DNA of 64,000 nt from Streptomyces caniferus (GCF_009811555.1 NZ_BLIN01000005.1:4287501-4351500), one strand, 5' to 3'. Shown: positions 8,752 to 18,579, counted from the stretch's first letter. The notes: a model not told the origin generated them from the letters alone. Numbers and translations are program-made.

Positions 8752-9663
8752 ATGGACTACTGCTCGTCGTGCCGCCGCAATCTCAACGGGGCCCTCGTGT
8801 GCCCGGGATGTGGGGATTACGCCCCGGACATCGCCCCGCCCTCCCACCGTCGGGAGCGCGCGATGTCCACTGCCGCACGGTGGGAGGCCTTGCGTGCGGA
8901 GGAGGCCGCCGCGGGGCGTCGCCAGGGCGCTCACCAGCACACCCTCACTCAGCCCTTCGAGGCCTCGGTGTTCGGGAGCGGTGCGGCTGCCGAGGACGTG
9001 CCGGTGGATGCGGCGGGCGACGGGTCGTCCGACGGCACCGCCGGGGCCGCCGCTGGTACGGGGCAGGGCCGCGCGGCTCGGCGCCGGCAGCTGGCGCGTT
9101 GGAAGAAGCACCGTCGACGGGCCGCGGCCGCTACGGCCTTTGCCCTGGTCGGCGGAGGCCTGACCGTCTCACTGCTGCAGAACAAGCCGTCCGCCGGCCA
9201 TGCGCAAGCGGCCTCGTCGCCGGAGCCGGGGAGCGTGGGCACGCCGCGGACCGAGTCCGCCGCCTCGTCGTCGGAGCAGCCGGACGCCAAGGCTGCACGG
9301 CACCCCGACGCCCACCCGCACAGGTCGGCCGTCCGGCCGGACAGTGCCCCCGCCACGCCGTCCGCGGCCACGACGCCCCGACAGCCGCACCACGACGCCC
9401 CGGCGCACCCCCATGCGGCCCCGGACCCGACGCGGCACAGCACCACGCCCGGCTCGTCCGGGCCGGCGCACACCGGCCACACCGACGCCGCCACACCGGC
9501 GCCGTCCGCCCCCGCGTCCACCGGACACTCGCACGACGCGGTGACGTCACCGTCGGACAGCGCGCCGGCCACGTCACCCGCGCCGAGCACCCCGACGGCG
9601 CCGGCCGCCGAACCGACCTCGCCCGGTCATGTGTGTCTGCTGGGACTGGTGTGCGTCGACTGA
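8752..9663 (+). CDS. SCO2400-family zinc-ribbon membrane protein
   Basis: This is a 303-residue protein. The first 25 residues are a zinc ribbon with two CxxC pairs (YCSSCRRNLNGALVCPGCG), the hallmark of the Streptomyces SCO2400 family. A basic stretch (RAARRRQLARWKKHRRR) precedes a single membrane helix at about 122-142, and the rest is a long Pro/Ala/Thr/His-rich extracytoplasmic tail ending in CLLGLVCVD with two cysteines. The predicted topology is therefore a cytoplasmic zinc ribbon plus an external disordered domain. No function is established that I know of. The ribosome site is weak, so expression may be low. Confidence 0.75.
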   Translation: MDYCSSCRRNLNGALVCPGCGDYAPDIAPPSHRRERAMSTAARWEALRAEEAAAGRRQGAHQHTLTQPFEASVFGSGAAAEDVPVDAAGDGSSDGTAGAAAGTGQGRAARRRQLARWKKHRRRAAAATAFALVGGGLTVSLLQNKPSAGHAQAASSPEPGSVGTPRTESAASSSEQPDAKAARHPDAHPHRSAVRPDSAPATPSAATTPRQPHHDAPAHPHAAPDPTRHSTTPGSSGPAHTGHTDAATPAPSAPASTGHSHDAVTSPSDSAPATSPAPSTPTAPAAEPTSPGHVCLLGLVCVD

Positions 9664-9704
9664 GGGCGTCGACCGAGGCCTGAGGGCTGCGAGGAGCGCT
9701 TCCC

Positions 9705-9741
9705 GACGGACGCCCCGTCCTCCTGGGGCCGGGCGTCCGTC
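9705..9741. terminator. Bidirectional terminator
   Basis: An 11-bp stem (GACGGACGCCC / GGGCGTCCGTC) separates the SCO2400 gene from the convergent kinase gene that ends at 9743. Confidence 0.75.
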
Positions 9742-9742
9742 C

Positions 9743-11362
9743 TCACGCGCCGTCGTGGGCGCGCCTGGTGGCGGGGTACTCCGGGCCGGTCGGGCGCGAC
9801 CGCGGGACGTCGCGGCGCGGGCGGGTGCGGGACTTGAGCACCTGGGCGCCGATGGCGAGGGGGACGCCCAGGAGCAGGACGTAGAACACGCCGATCTTGC
9901 GCAGGTCGTCGAGGAAGAACCAGACCGAGGTCAGCGCGGTGAACCAGAAGGCCACCAGGGCGAATCCGCCGGTGCCTTCGTCGCGGTAGCCGGCGGTCAG
10001 GCAGAGTGCGGCGACGACGCCCAGGACCAGGGCGATGACGACGTAGTGCGTCTCCCAGCCGACGTTGGCGCGGGCGAGCTCGGACCAGGTGGCCACAGCC
10101 TCCGCCACCGGGCCCCAGGCCACCGCACAGGCGAGCCGTGCCGACCACAGCAGGAGCACCGCGCCGGCGACCGCGGCGAGCAGGGCGACCCGGGAGAACT
10201 GGCCGGCCTCGATCATGTCGGTCCGGGATATCACCAGGGACAGGAGGCAGCCGAGCAGGGCGACCGCGCCCTCGGCCGTCGGGCGGAAGACCACCCGCGC
10301 CGGTCTCCGGCGGGCGGGCTCTGCCGCTTCCCGTCCGCTGCCCGGGGCCGCGGGGGAACTGCCCGCCGCCCCCGCAGCGGCAGGCTGCCCGGCGGCGGGG
10401 CCGGAGGTGACCGGGCCGGACGTGGCGGGATCGGGCATGCCGGGGCCGGGCAGCGCCGAGCCGAATGCGGCCGGGCGGGGTGCGGCAGGGTCGAGCGTGG
10501 TGGGAGTGCGGGCGGGGGGTGCCGGTGCCGTGGGGCGGGAGGCCTCGTCGAGGGCCCGGTGCATCGCGGAGGCCTGCGCGAAGCGGTCCTCCCGGTCCTT
10601 GCGCAGCGCCCGGACGATCACCGCGTCGAGGGCGGGCGGCAGCTCCGGGCGGAGCTGCGAGGGGGGCACCGGTTCCGCGGCCAGATGCTGGTGCATGACG
10701 GAGAAGGGGGAGTCGCCGGTGTACGGGGGACGGCCCGTCAGCAGCTCGTAGAGCAGACAGCCCACGGCGTAGAGGTCCGTACGGTGGTCGGTCGCACCGC
10801 CGTTGATCTGTTCCGGGGCCAGATAGGCGGGGGTACCGACCGCCACGCCCGTGCCGGTCAGCCGGGTGGCCATCTCGCTGAGCGCCTTGGCGATACCGAA
10901 GTCGACGACCTTGACCCGGCCCGTGCCGGTGAGCATGACGTTCGCGGGTTTGATGTCCCGGTGCACGATGGCGTGCCCGTGGCTGTGTTCCAGGGCCTCC
11001 AGCACCTGGCCCGTGATGCCGACCGCCTGCGCGACCGGCAGCGAGCCGTCCTTGAGGACGTGGCCGAGGGTTCTGCCCTCGACGTACTCCATGACCAGAT
11101 ACGGTTCCGCGGCTCCGCCCTCGGCGTCCTCGCCCACGTCATGAACGGTGGCCACGCCGGGGTGGTTGAGCGCGGCGGCGGCGCGCGCCTCCCGCTGGAA
11201 GCGGGTGAGGAACTCGGGCTGCAGCGCCAGTTCGGCGGCGAGGGTCTTCACGGCGACGGTACGGCGCAACCGGTGGTCGACCGCCCGGTACACCGTGCCC
11301 ATCCCGCCGTGCCCGAGCCGCTCCACCAGCTCGTACCGCCGGCCCAACATCCTGTGCTCCAC
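9743..11362 (-). CDS. PknB-type Ser/Thr protein kinase with C-terminal membrane helices
   Basis: This is a 539-residue kinase. Residues 1-270 are a eukaryotic-type kinase domain: glycine loop LGHGGMGTVYRA, lysine in TVAVKTL, catalytic loop IVHRDIKPANVML, metal-binding DFGIAKALS and APEQ in the activation segment. A Pro/Ala-rich linker (about 275-360) leads to four or five hydrophobic segments filling the C-terminal third (for example AVALLGCLLSLVIS and VVIALVLGVVAALCL). There are no PASTA repeats, so this is a kinase fused to a small multi-pass membrane domain of unknown sensing role. The GTG at 11362 has GGAGGAACCCG before it. It is a single gene between convergent and co-directional neighbours. 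Confidence 0.88.
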   Translation of the reverse strand: MEHRMLGRRYELVERLGHGGMGTVYRAVDHRLRRTVAVKTLAAELALQPEFLTRFQREARAAAALNHPGVATVHDVGEDAEGGAAEPYLVMEYVEGRTLGHVLKDGSLPVAQAVGITGQVLEALEHSHGHAIVHRDIKPANVMLTGTGRVKVVDFGIAKALSEMATRLTGTGVAVGTPAYLAPEQINGGATDHRTDLYAVGCLLYELLTGRPPYTGDSPFSVMHQHLAAEPVPPSQLRPELPPALDAVIVRALRKDREDRFAQASAMHRALDEASRPTAPAPPARTPTTLDPAAPRPAAFGSALPGPGMPDPATSGPVTSGPAAGQPAAAGAAGSSPAAPGSGREAAEPARRRPARVVFRPTAEGAVALLGCLLSLVISRTDMIEAGQFSRVALLAAVAGAVLLLWSARLACAVAWGPVAEAVATWSELARANVGWETHYVVIALVLGVVAALCLTAGYRDEGTGGFALVAFWFTALTSVWFFLDDLRKIGVFYVLLLGVPLAIGAQVLKSRTRPRRDVPRSRPTGPEYPATRRAHDGA

Positions 11363-11495
11363 CGGGTTCCTCCAGGGACCGTCGACGCCACCACGTACGC
11401 GGGAAGACGTACAGGAGTGCGGACGGGTTCCTCCGCGAGCGGCCGCCGCGGCCGTCCCGGCGGCGGCCGCGGCGGCTGCCCGCCGGCGTTCCGGG

Positions 11496-12812
11496 CTACA
11501 CCTCGCCCCAGGTGACGGGGAGCCGGTGCACCCCGTAGATATTCATGCCGTCCCGCAGGGGCACGTCCTCGGGCGGGACCGCCAGCCGCAGCGTCGGGAA
11601 GCGGGTGAACAGCGCCGGGAAGGCGACCTGCATCTCGACGCGGGCCAACTGCTGGCCCAGGCACTGGTGGATGCCGTGGCCGAACGCCAGGTGCCCGGTG
11701 ACCTTGCGGTGCAGATCGAGGGTGTCGGGGTCGGGGAACCGTTCCGGGTCGCGGTCGGCGGCCTCGATCGAGAGGGTCACCGTCTCGCCCTTCTTGATGA
11801 GCTGGCCCTCCAGCTCGACGTCCTCCAGCGCCGACCGCGCCCCGGTGTGGGCGATGCTCAGGTAGCGCAGCAGCTCCTCGACCGCCTGCGGGGCGAGGCC
11901 CGGATCGGCGCGCAGGGCGGCGAGCTGGTCCGGGTGCGACAGCAGCGCGAAGGCGCCGAGCGCGAGCATGTTGGCGGTGGTGTCGAGGCCGGCGGCGAGC
12001 AGGAAGACCCCGATGCCGGCGAGTTCCTCGTCGGTGAGGTCGGTGGTCGTGAGGTCGCTGAGCAGGTCGTCGGTGGGTTTTGCGCGCTTGGCCGTCACCA
12101 GCGCGGCCAGGGTCTCCTGCAGCGCGGTCATGGCGGCGAACACCTCGTCCTGGGTGGCGCTCCGGGTCATGATCGTCGCCGTATGGCGCTGGAAGACCTC
12201 CCGGTCGGCAGACGGGACACCGAGGAGTTCGCAGATCATCAGCGCGGGGAGGGGCTGGGCGTACGCCTCCACCAGGTCCAGCGTCGGTCCCCGGCGCTCC
12301 ATGGCGTCCAGCTGCTCGGCGGTGATCTCCTCGACGCGGGCGGTGAGTCCGCGCATCCGGCGGACGGTGAACTTGCCCATGAGCAGCCGCCGGTAGCGGG
12401 TGTGCTCGGGGGCGTCGAGCCCGGTGAGGTCACCGACCGGTGCCGGGGGCAGGGCGCCGGTGTGGCCGCTCTCGAAGGGGTTGTGCAGGAGCTCGTAGCG
12501 TGAGCTGAAGCGCGGGTCGGCGTGTATCGCACGGACCGCCGAGTAGCCGGTGGCCAGCCAGCCCAGGTGCCCGTCCGGGTAGCGCATCCGGGTGAGCGGC
12601 CGCTGCGCGCGCAGCTCCGCCAGCTCGGCGGGCGGGTCGAAGGGGCAGCCCGCGGAGCGGGCGGTCGGCAGCTTGACGGGGGCGGAGAGCGACGACGCTG
12701 CTTCCTGCCTCTCCTTCTCGGGCACGGGGGTCCTGCCGGTCGGCTCGAAGGCGGCGGCGGCCGCCGCGGAGCCGGGGGCGTGGGGAGCCGGGGTCGACGA
12801 TTCGGGGTGCAT
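11496..12812 (-). CDS. Cytochrome P450 (bacterial class I, CYP105/107-like)
   Basis: This is a 438-residue P450. The I-helix oxygen-binding segment is [13 protein letters not shown], the K-helix ExxR is EELLRYL, and the heme loop is [10 protein letters not shown] with the thiolate at C384. Like many bacterial P450s it needs separate ferredoxin and reductase, which are not adjacent. The ATG at 12812 has CAGGAGGAACACCC upstream. The N-terminal ~45 residues are Ala/Pro-rich and probably disordered. It is the last gene of a leftward group with a DrrAB-type exporter, suggesting oxidation of, or defence against, an exported small molecule. The substrate is unknown. Confidence 0.88.
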   Translation of the reverse strand: MHPESSTPAPHAPGSAAAAAAFEPTGRTPVPEKERQEAASSLSAPVKLPTARSAGCPFDPPAELAELRAQRPLTRMRYPDGHLGWLATGYSAVRAIHADPRFSSRYELLHNPFESGHTGALPPAPVGDLTGLDAPEHTRYRRLLMGKFTVRRMRGLTARVEEITAEQLDAMERRGPTLDLVEAYAQPLPALMICELLGVPSADREVFQRHTATIMTRSATQDEVFAAMTALQETLAALVTAKRAKPTDDLLSDLTTTDLTDEELAGIGVFLLAAGLDTTANMLALGAFALLSHPDQLAALRADPGLAPQAVEELLRYLSIAHTGARSALEDVELEGQLIKKGETVTLSIEAADRDPERFPDPDTLDLHRKVTGHLAFGHGIHQCLGQQLARVEMQVAFPALFTRFPTLRLAVPPEDVPLRDGMNIYGVHRLPVTWGEV

Positions 12813-12837
12813 GGGTGTTCCTCCTGGGCGAAGTGCC

Positions 12838-12893
12838 GGCTGCGGGCTGCGGGCTGCGGGCTGCGGGCTGCGGGCTGCGGGCTGCGGGCTGCG
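12838..12893. repeat. Tandem heptamer GGCTGCG x8
   Basis: Eight perfect consecutive copies of the 7-bp unit GGCTGCG fill 12838-12893, between the P450 start and the permease stop. This kind of simple repeat expands by slippage and could vary between strains; it lies in the P450 leader. Confidence 0.95.
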
Positions 12894-12937
12894 GAGCGGA
12901 AAGCCGGTGCGCGGGCTCGAATACGGGCCGGCCCCGA

Positions 12938-13735
12938 TCAACGCGTGGCGCCACGGCGGAAGGCCGCCCGTGCCCACAGGTAGCCGGTCAGAGCGAGGGC
13001 GACGCCCCATGCCAGGGCGATGACACCGTTGTTGCCGATCTCGGTGCCCAGCAGGAGGCCGCGGAGCGTCTCGTTGAGGGGCGTGAAGGGCTGGTACTCG
13101 GCGAACCAGCGCAGCCCGGCCGGCATGGAGTCGGGGGTGACGACGGCGCTGCCGAGGAAGGGCAGGAAGGTGAGCGGCATGGGGGCGTTGCTCGCGGACT
13201 CGACGGTTTTGGCCACCATGCCCATCGCGGCGGCCAGCCAGGTGAGGGCGAAGGCGAGCAGGGCGAGGAGACCGAGGGCGGCGAGCCACTCGGCGGGGGT
13301 GGCGTGCGGCCGGAAGCCGACCGCCAGCGCGACGGCGACGACCAGGATCAGGCTGACCATGGTCTGGATGACGCTGCCGACCACATGGCCCGTCAGCACG
13401 GAGGCACGGGAGATCGCCATGGTGCGGAAGCGGTTGATGATGCCTTCGGTCATGTCGGTGGAGACGGACACCGCCGTCGAGATGGCACCGGAGGTCACAG
13501 CCATCAGGATGATGCCCGGGACGACGTAGTCGACGTACGCGCCGCGGTCGTTCGCCGCGCCCGGCAGGCCGATGCCGGTGCCGAGCGCGCCGCCGAAGAC
13601 GAAGACGAAGAGCAGCAGCATCACGATCGGCATGGCGACGACCTGCAGCGTCAGGGACGGGTAGCGCCGGGCGTGCTTGAGGTTGCGGCGCAACATCGTC
13701 ATCGAGTCGCGCATCGCGTACGAGGAAGTGCTCAT
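12938..13735 (-). CDS. ABC-2 family permease (DrrB-like exporter subunit)
   Basis: This is a 265-residue ABC-2 permease with six hydrophobic segments. It has the family features of DrrB-type drug exporters: an N-terminal amphipathic start ([22 protein letters not shown]), the [10 protein letters not shown] motif between helices 2 and 3, and [16 protein letters not shown] with a conserved periplasmic loop ending in [13 protein letters not shown]. Its ATG overlaps the ATPase stop (ATGA), so the two subunits are translationally coupled. Typical substrates are anthracyclines, polyketides or lipids; the actual one is unknown. Confidence 0.87.
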   Translation of the reverse strand: MSTSSYAMRDSMTMLRRNLKHARRYPSLTLQVVAMPIVMLLLFVFVFGGALGTGIGLPGAANDRGAYVDYVVPGIILMAVTSGAISTAVSVSTDMTEGIINRFRTMAISRASVLTGHVVGSVIQTMVSLILVVAVALAVGFRPHATPAEWLAALGLLALLAFALTWLAAAMGMVAKTVESASNAPMPLTFLPFLGSAVVTPDSMPAGLRWFAEYQPFTPLNETLRGLLLGTEIGNNGVIALAWGVALALTGYLWARAAFRRGATR

Positions 13736-14727
13736 CGGGCGTTCCTTTCCGGGGAGTTGACCGCGGTAACGGGCTGCGGGGAGCGGCCCGTCAGGGTGAG
13801 GAAGACCTCGTCGAGGCCGGGGGTGTGCACGGTGAGCGCCTCGGCGCGGACCGACGCCCGGTCGAGGGTGTCGAGCACGGCGCGCAGGGCCGGGATGCCG
13901 CCGTCACCGGGGATGTCCAGGGTGAGCGCTTCGTCGTCGCGCGTGGCGCGGGTGAAGAGGGCGGCGGCCGCGTCGAGTTCGTGCGCGTCGGCGAGCCGGA
14001 GGCGGATATGGCCGCCGGGGATCTGCCGCTTCAGCTCGTCCGCGGTGCCTTCGGCGACCAGCTTCCCGTGGTCCAGGACGGCGATGCGGTCGGCGAGCTG
14101 GTCGGCTTCCTCCAGGTACTGCGTCGTCAGGAAGACGGTGACGCCGTCGTCGGCGACCAGACGGCGGATGATCTCCCACATGGTGCGCCGGCTGCGCGGG
14201 TCGAGCCCGGTGGTCGGCTCGTCGAGGAAGATCAGGCGCGGGTCGCCGACCAGCGTCATCGCGAGGTCGAGCTTGCGCCGCATACCGCCCGAGAAGGTCG
14301 CGACGGGTTTGGTGGCCGCCTCGGTCAACTCGAAGCGGTGCAGGAGTTCGGTGGCGCGCCGGCGGCCTTCGCTGCGGCTCAGATGGTGCAGGTCCGCCAT
14401 GAGGAGCAGGTTCTCCCGGGCGTTGAGCAGGTTGTCCACCGCCGAGAACTGGCCGGTGACGCCGATGGCGGCGCGTACGGCGTCGGCCTCGCGGACCAGG
14501 TCGTGGCCCGCCACCCGGGCCCGTCCCGCGCTTGCCGGGATGAGGGTGGAGAGGATCTGCACGGTGGTGGTCTTGCCCGCGCCATTGGGCCCGAGCAGGG
14601 CGAAGACCGTGCCCTCGGGGATGCGCAGGTCGATGCCGTCGAGCACGACCTTGTCGCCGTAGGACTTGGCCAGCCCGTCCGCGGTGATCGCCGCGGCGGA
14701 GCGGACCGGAAGAGTTTGCATGATCAT
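13732..14727 (-). CDS. ABC transporter ATP-binding protein (DrrA-like)
   Basis: This is a 331-residue ATPase: Walker [10 protein letters not shown], signature [11 protein letters not shown], Walker [13 protein letters not shown] and H-loop [14 protein letters not shown]. The C-terminal ~90 residues form the DrrA-type domain that contacts the permease. ATG at 14727 has AGGAACTGTC upstream. It starts the drrAB-P450 group on the minus strand, 127 bases after the stop of the ribbon-helix-helix gene, and might share its transcript. Confidence 0.9.
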   Translation of the reverse strand: MIMQTLPVRSAAAITADGLAKSYGDKVVLDGIDLRIPEGTVFALLGPNGAGKTTTVQILSTLIPASAGRARVAGHDLVREADAVRAAIGVTGQFSAVDNLLNARENLLLMADLHHLSRSEGRRRATELLHRFELTEAATKPVATFSGGMRRKLDLAMTLVGDPRLIFLDEPTTGLDPRSRRTMWEIIRRLVADDGVTVFLTTQYLEEADQLADRIAVLDHGKLVAEGTADELKRQIPGGHIRLRLADAHELDAAAALFTRATRDDEALTLDIPGDGGIPALRAVLDTLDRASVRAEALTVHTPGLDEVFLTLTGRSPQPVTAVNSPERNAR

Positions 14728-14854
14728 GACAGTTCCTGTCTCGAAGGGGTGTGCTGCGGCGGGCCGGGAGGGGCCGGCGACCTGTCAGGAGCGGCGGACG
14801 ACGATGTCGCCGATGCCGGCGCGGTGCCCGACGTCGTGCCCGGCGTGGCGCCCG

Positions 14855-15400
14855 TCAGCGGATCCAGCCGGAGTGCCCCGGCCGGCCGCGGCGGCGGTCA
14901 TGACCGGAGGGGCGGGAGTGCTCGCCCGGTTCCAGGGCGCCGGTGACGGCCCGCAACAGCCAGGCGTTGACCGAGAGGCTCTCGTGGCCCGCGGCGTCCT
15001 CGACCCGGGTCTTGAGAGGGGCCGGCAGACGGAAGTTGATCCGCGCGGTGCCGCCCTCGTCGCCGTCCGCGGGAACGGCGGGCACCGGCGCCCGGCCGCC
15101 GCTGGGTGCGCCGTCGGACGTCTTGGCCACGCCGTACGCCTCCCGGGCCGGCGACGGCGTCACCACGAACTCGGGGTCGAGCCCGCGCAGTCGTACGTCG
15201 ACCGAGCCCGGCGCCAGCTCGCGGGTTATCTCGGCCATGGCGGAGGACAGGGCGTCGAGCAGGGTCAGCCGGGTGGCCGACTCCAGGGGTGTGGTGAGCC
15301 GTTCGGCCAGGGCGCGGGCTTCGTCGCCGCCCGCGTCCGCGGCGACCGCGAGCTCGTGCCGGAGGTGGTCGACGTACGGCGTGAGGTCCATGTCCGCCAT
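14855..15400 (-). CDS. Ribbon-helix-helix (CopG/HicB-type) DNA-binding regulator
   Basis: This is a 181-residue protein. Residues ~125-160 (INFRLPAPLKTRVEDAA, then ESLSVNAWLLRAVTGAL) form a ribbon-helix-helix DNA-binding domain of the Arc/CopG/HicB type. The N-terminal ~115 residues are a separate domain (PYVDHLRHELAVAADAG, SVDVRLRGLDPEFVV) with no enzymatic motif. ATG at 15400 is chosen because longer readings lack a ribosome site and would cover the operator array. Four TGGYRCCA palindromes lie directly upstream, so it probably represses itself and possibly the divergent kinase and downstream exporter genes. No toxin gene is next to it, so an antitoxin role is unlikely. Confidence 0.75.
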   Translation of the reverse strand: MADMDLTPYVDHLRHELAVAADAGGDEARALAERLTTPLESATRLTLLDALSSAMAEITRELAPGSVDVRLRGLDPEFVVTPSPAREAYGVAKTSDGAPSGGRAPVPAVPADGDEGGTARINFRLPAPLKTRVEDAAGHESLSVNAWLLRAVTGALEPGEHSRPSGHDRRRGRPGHSGWIR

Positions 15401-15402
15401 AA

Positions 15403-15495
15403 TGGCACCACTGTGATGCCAAATCAAGACCCCGTGGCGCCATTGAGGCATCAACTGGCGCCACAGTGGTGGCGACGGCCGTCAAGGTGGTGCCA
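15403..15495. promoter_or_regulatory. Symmetric four-site operator array (TGGYRCCA)
   Basis: The 8-bp palindromes TGGCACCA (15403), TGGCGCCA (15435), TGGCGCCA (15456) and TGGTGCCA (15488) are spaced 32, 21 and 32 bp apart, close to 3, 2 and 3 helical turns. The outer pair shares ATGGCACCAC in inverted orientation and the inner pair shares GTGGCGCCA, so the array is symmetric about 15449. It lies between the divergent RHH regulator and kinase genes. Confidence 0.75.
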
Positions 15496-15701
15496 TCCGG
15501 GGGCGGGCCGGCAGCCGGGGCGGCAGCCGGTCCGGCGAACCCGGAGTGCCGCGGCGGCAGTTGCCCGTCCGCCCGGGAGGCCGGTCCGCCGACGGGCAGC
15601 GCCCCGCCCGGACCCGCGGAACGCCGCCCTCCCGGCGGTCGACGGCTCGGGCTATGGTGCTCCCGCAATCTGTTCGGCGGTGCGGAGGAGACGATCTCGC
15701 G

Positions 15702-17255
15702 GTGTCCGATCTGGGGCGGCTCATCGCCGGGCGGTACCGGCTCGTGGAACGGGTCGGCCGCGGCGGTATGGGCACCGTATGGCGGGCCGAGGACGAGCTG
15801 CTCGGCCGTCATGTCGCCGTGAAGAAGCTCTTCGTCCCGCCGCACCTGACCGACGACGAGGTCGACACGCTCTACGAGCGCACCCGGCGCGAGGCCCGCA
15901 GCGCCGCCCGGATCACCCACCCCCACGTGATCGTGGTGCACGACGTCGTGGACGACGAGGGCCTGCCGTGCGTCGTCATGGAGTACGTCCCCTCGACGAC
16001 CCTGGGCGACCTCGTCAAGCAGCACGGCGCGCTGGCCCCGGAGGAGGCGGCCCGGATCGGCTGCGGGATGGCCGCCGCACTGCGCGCCGCCCACGGCGCC
16101 GGAGTGCTGCACCGGGACGTCAAGCCCGGCAACGTGCTGCTCGGGAACGACGGGCGCATCGTCCTGACCGACTTCGGGATCGCCGTGCAGTCCGGCACGC
16201 CGTCGCTGACCAGGACCGGCGAACTGATCGGGTCGATCCAGTACCTGGCACCGGAACGCCTGCGGAGCACGATGGGCGAGCCGGGTCCCGCCAGCGATCT
16301 GTGGTCCCTCGGCGCCACGCTGTACCAGGCGGTCGAGGGCCGGCCGCCGTTCCTCCGGGACACCGCGATCGAGACGGCGTACGCCATCGCCACGGAGGAG
16401 CCCGAGGCCCCGCGCAGCGCCGGGGACCTGGCACCGGTGATCGAGAGTCTGCTCCGGAAGGAACCCGGGCAGCGCATGGACGCCCAGGAGGCCGAGGCTC
16501 TCCTGGTCCGGGCCGCCGGAACCGCCCCCACCGGTCCGTACTCCCTGCGCGACACCGCGGGACCACGGACCGCCCCGGACGTTCCGCTCACGCGGCGGCA
16601 GCCCGCCGCGGCCCCGGGCGCCCCCGGGCACGAGGGCGCCCGCAGGCGCCGCCTGGTGGTGCGCTCCGCCGTGGCGGTGGCGGCCGCCGCCTGTGTGACC
16701 GGCGGCGTGCTGATGTGGCCCTGGGGCGGCGCCGAGGCGACGAGCGGCCGCGGGTCCGGCTCCGCTGCCACCGGCTCCACCGCCACCGACCGCCCGCCGA
16801 GCGCCTCGCCTTCCCCGGTCCCCGCCGGCTACCACCTCCAGAAGGAGGGCGAGGGCTTCTCCCTCCCCGTACGGGACGGCTGGAAGCGGGAGGACCCGCC
16901 CGGCGGCGAGGTCGCCTACGTGGACCGGCTGGCGGGCCTGCGGATCAACATCGTCGAGTTCGCGGGGTCCGATCCGCTGCGGCACTGGCGGGAGACCGAA
17001 GAGGCCCAGACGCGCCGCGACAACCCGGGATACGAGCGGGTGCGGATGGACCCCACGACGTTCCGCGGACGGCCCGCGGGCTACTGGGAGTTCACCTTCG
17101 ACGGCAGGGTGCGGAAGTACCGGGCGGTGGAGCTGGCCTTCAGCGGCGCCGACGGCACCCAGTACGTGATCTACCTTGCCGCGCCGGACGCGCAGTGGAA
17201 CGCCTACCGCCCGGTCTTCGACACCGCCGTCAAGGGGATCCGCCTCGGCGGATAG
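15702..17255 (+). CDS. PknB-type Ser/Thr kinase with one membrane helix and external domain
   Basis: This is a 517-residue receptor-like kinase. The kinase domain occupies about 1-270: VGRGGMGTVWRA, VAVKKLF, VLHRDVKPGNVLL, TDFGIAV and YLAPERL. A linker leads to a single helix at about 322-342 (VAVAAAACVTGGVLMWPW) and a ~170-residue extracytoplasmic domain (YHLQKEGEGFSLPVRDGW onwards) typical of Streptomyces kinases that sense cell-surface state. The GTG at 15702 is used; a GGAGGAG ribosome site is rather far (13 bases), so a slightly different start is possible. It diverges from the RHH regulator, and its 3' end overlaps the convergent GT87 gene by 26 bases. Confidence 0.87.
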   Translation: MSDLGRLIAGRYRLVERVGRGGMGTVWRAEDELLGRHVAVKKLFVPPHLTDDEVDTLYERTRREARSAARITHPHVIVVHDVVDDEGLPCVVMEYVPSTTLGDLVKQHGALAPEEAARIGCGMAAALRAAHGAGVLHRDVKPGNVLLGNDGRIVLTDFGIAVQSGTPSLTRTGELIGSIQYLAPERLRSTMGEPGPASDLWSLGATLYQAVEGRPPFLRDTAIETAYAIATEEPEAPRSAGDLAPVIESLLRKEPGQRMDAQEAEALLVRAAGTAPTGPYSLRDTAGPRTAPDVPLTRRQPAAAPGAPGHEGARRRRLVVRSAVAVAAAACVTGGVLMWPWGGAEATSGRGSGSAATGSTATDRPPSASPSPVPAGYHLQKEGEGFSLPVRDGWKREDPPGGEVAYVDRLAGLRINIVEFAGSDPLRHWRETEEAQTRRDNPGYERVRMDPTTFRGRPAGYWEFTFDGRVRKYRAVELAFSGADGTQYVIYLAAPDAQWNAYRPVFDTAVKGIRLGG

Positions 17256-18579
17256 CCGCCGGCACCCGCTCCCGCCTCCGGCCGCCCCGGCCTTCGGGCT
17301 TTCCCGGGGTGCTCCCCGCGCGCCGGGGCGCGGCGGGCAGCAGCAGCGTGACGAGGGTGAGAACGGCGCAGACCGGATAGCTCCAGCCGAGCGCGGCCAG
17401 GTACCAGGGGCGGCCGAAGTGCCAGATGTCCGGCTGGGCCAGCGCGAGCCAGTGGACGACGTACCCGCCCAGGGCGAGACCCCACGCGGTGAGGGCCGCG
17501 GTGCGCAGCCGGGTCCGGTGCGGGGTGTGGGTCAGCCACAGGACGGCCGCGACGGTCCAGACCCAGTGATGGCACCACGAGATGGGGCTCAGCAGCAGGC
17601 CGAGGAACTGGACGGCGAGCAGCGCGCCGAGCGGATCGGCGCGGCGGACGGTGCGCACCACGGCCGCCGTCGCCAGGACCGCGGCCGGGACGGCGCAGGC
17701 CCACCACGCGGCGGACCAGCCGGCGTCGTGGCCGAGCGTGCGCGACAGCGCCCCGCGCACCGACTGGTTGAGCACCGAGCCGACCGGCCCCACCCGTGCC
17801 GCGTCGCCGACCGCGTGCAGCCAGAAGTCGTGGGCGGCCCCGGGCGCCGCCCACCACCCGGCCGCGACGGTGGCGGCGCCCGCCACGGCCGACCAGCCCG
17901 CCGCCGACCAGCGCCGGTGCGCCAGGAAGTAGAGCCCGGTGACGGCCGGGACCAGCTTCACGCCGGCGGCCAGGCCGACGCCGAGGCCCGCCGCGGCTGC
18001 CGAGCGCCGCTCGACCGCGAACGCGACGCCCGCCGCCAGCAGCAGGTTGATCTGCCCGAGCGCGAGGGTGACGGCGACCGGCTCGGTCCACAGCAGGGCG
18101 GCGCTCCACAGCAGGGCCCGTCGCCGGTGCCGCGCCGCCGGCGCGGCCGGGTCGGCCATCCGCAGACAGCAGTGGACCAGGACGCAGAGCGCCAGGATCG
18201 AGGCCGCGGTCCAGACGGCACTCACCGGCGGCCACGGCACCCAGGACAGCGGGAGGAAGAGCAGCGCGGCGAAGGGCGGATAGGTGAACGGCAGCGGGAA
18301 CAGGTCGGGTCCCGGCAGGTCCAGGCGGAAGGCGTACAGATCGCCGCCGAACAGGTGCGGCGCCGCGCTCCGGTAGACCCGCAGATCCACCATGCCCGGA
18401 CGCAGGCAGGCCGGGACCCACACCAGCAGCAGCATCGCCGCGGCGGCGACGAGCAGCACCGTGCCCGGACGGCGGGCCAGGAGGCGGCACGCCGCCTCGG
18501 CACACCGTCGGCCCGGCCGTGTCCCCGGTCGGCCGCCGGGCGGAGGACCGGCGGCCGGGCCGCGCAGCGCGGGGCTCAC
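17230..18579 (-). CDS. GT87-family integral membrane mannosyltransferase-like protein (DUF2029)
   Basis: This is a 449-residue protein with about ten or eleven hydrophobic helices, matching the GT-C fold GT87 family (PimE-like). The catalytic loop after helix 1 has the acidic motif MVDLRVYRSAAPHLFGGDLY, and GQINLLLAAG and LLSPISWCHHWVW are further family blocks. Such enzymes use polyprenyl-phosphate sugars, usually mannose, on the outer face of the membrane. The GTG at 18579 overlaps the methyltransferase stop (GTGA), so it is translationally coupled. The 3' end overlaps the convergent kinase gene by 26 bases. It belongs to a glycoconjugate gene block extending to 23.8 kb; the acceptor is unknown. 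Confidence 0.8.
   Translation of the reverse strand: MSPALRGPAAGPPPGGRPGTRPGRRCAEAACRLLARRPGTVLLVAAAAMLLLVWVPACLRPGMVDLRVYRSAAPHLFGGDLYAFRLDLPGPDLFPLPFTYPPFAALLFLPLSWVPWPPVSAVWTAASILALCVLVHCCLRMADPAAPAARHRRRALLWSAALLWTEPVAVTLALGQINLLLAAGVAFAVERRSAAAAGLGVGLAAGVKLVPAVTGLYFLAHRRWSAAGWSAVAGAATVAAGWWAAPGAAHDFWLHAVGDAARVGPVGSVLNQSVRGALSRTLGHDAGWSAAWWACAVPAAVLATAAVVRTVRRADPLGALLAVQFLGLLLSPISWCHHWVWTVAAVLWLTHTPHRTRLRTAALTAWGLALGGYVVHWLALAQPDIWHFGRPWYLAALGWSYPVCAVLTLVTLLLPAAPRRAGSTPGKPEGRGGRRRERVPAAIRRGGSP

Noticed and set aside
14855..15400. RHH protein as the antitoxin of a HicAB-type toxin-antitoxin pair
   Set aside because: No small HicA-like toxin gene is adjacent; neighbours are an exporter ATPase and a kinase.
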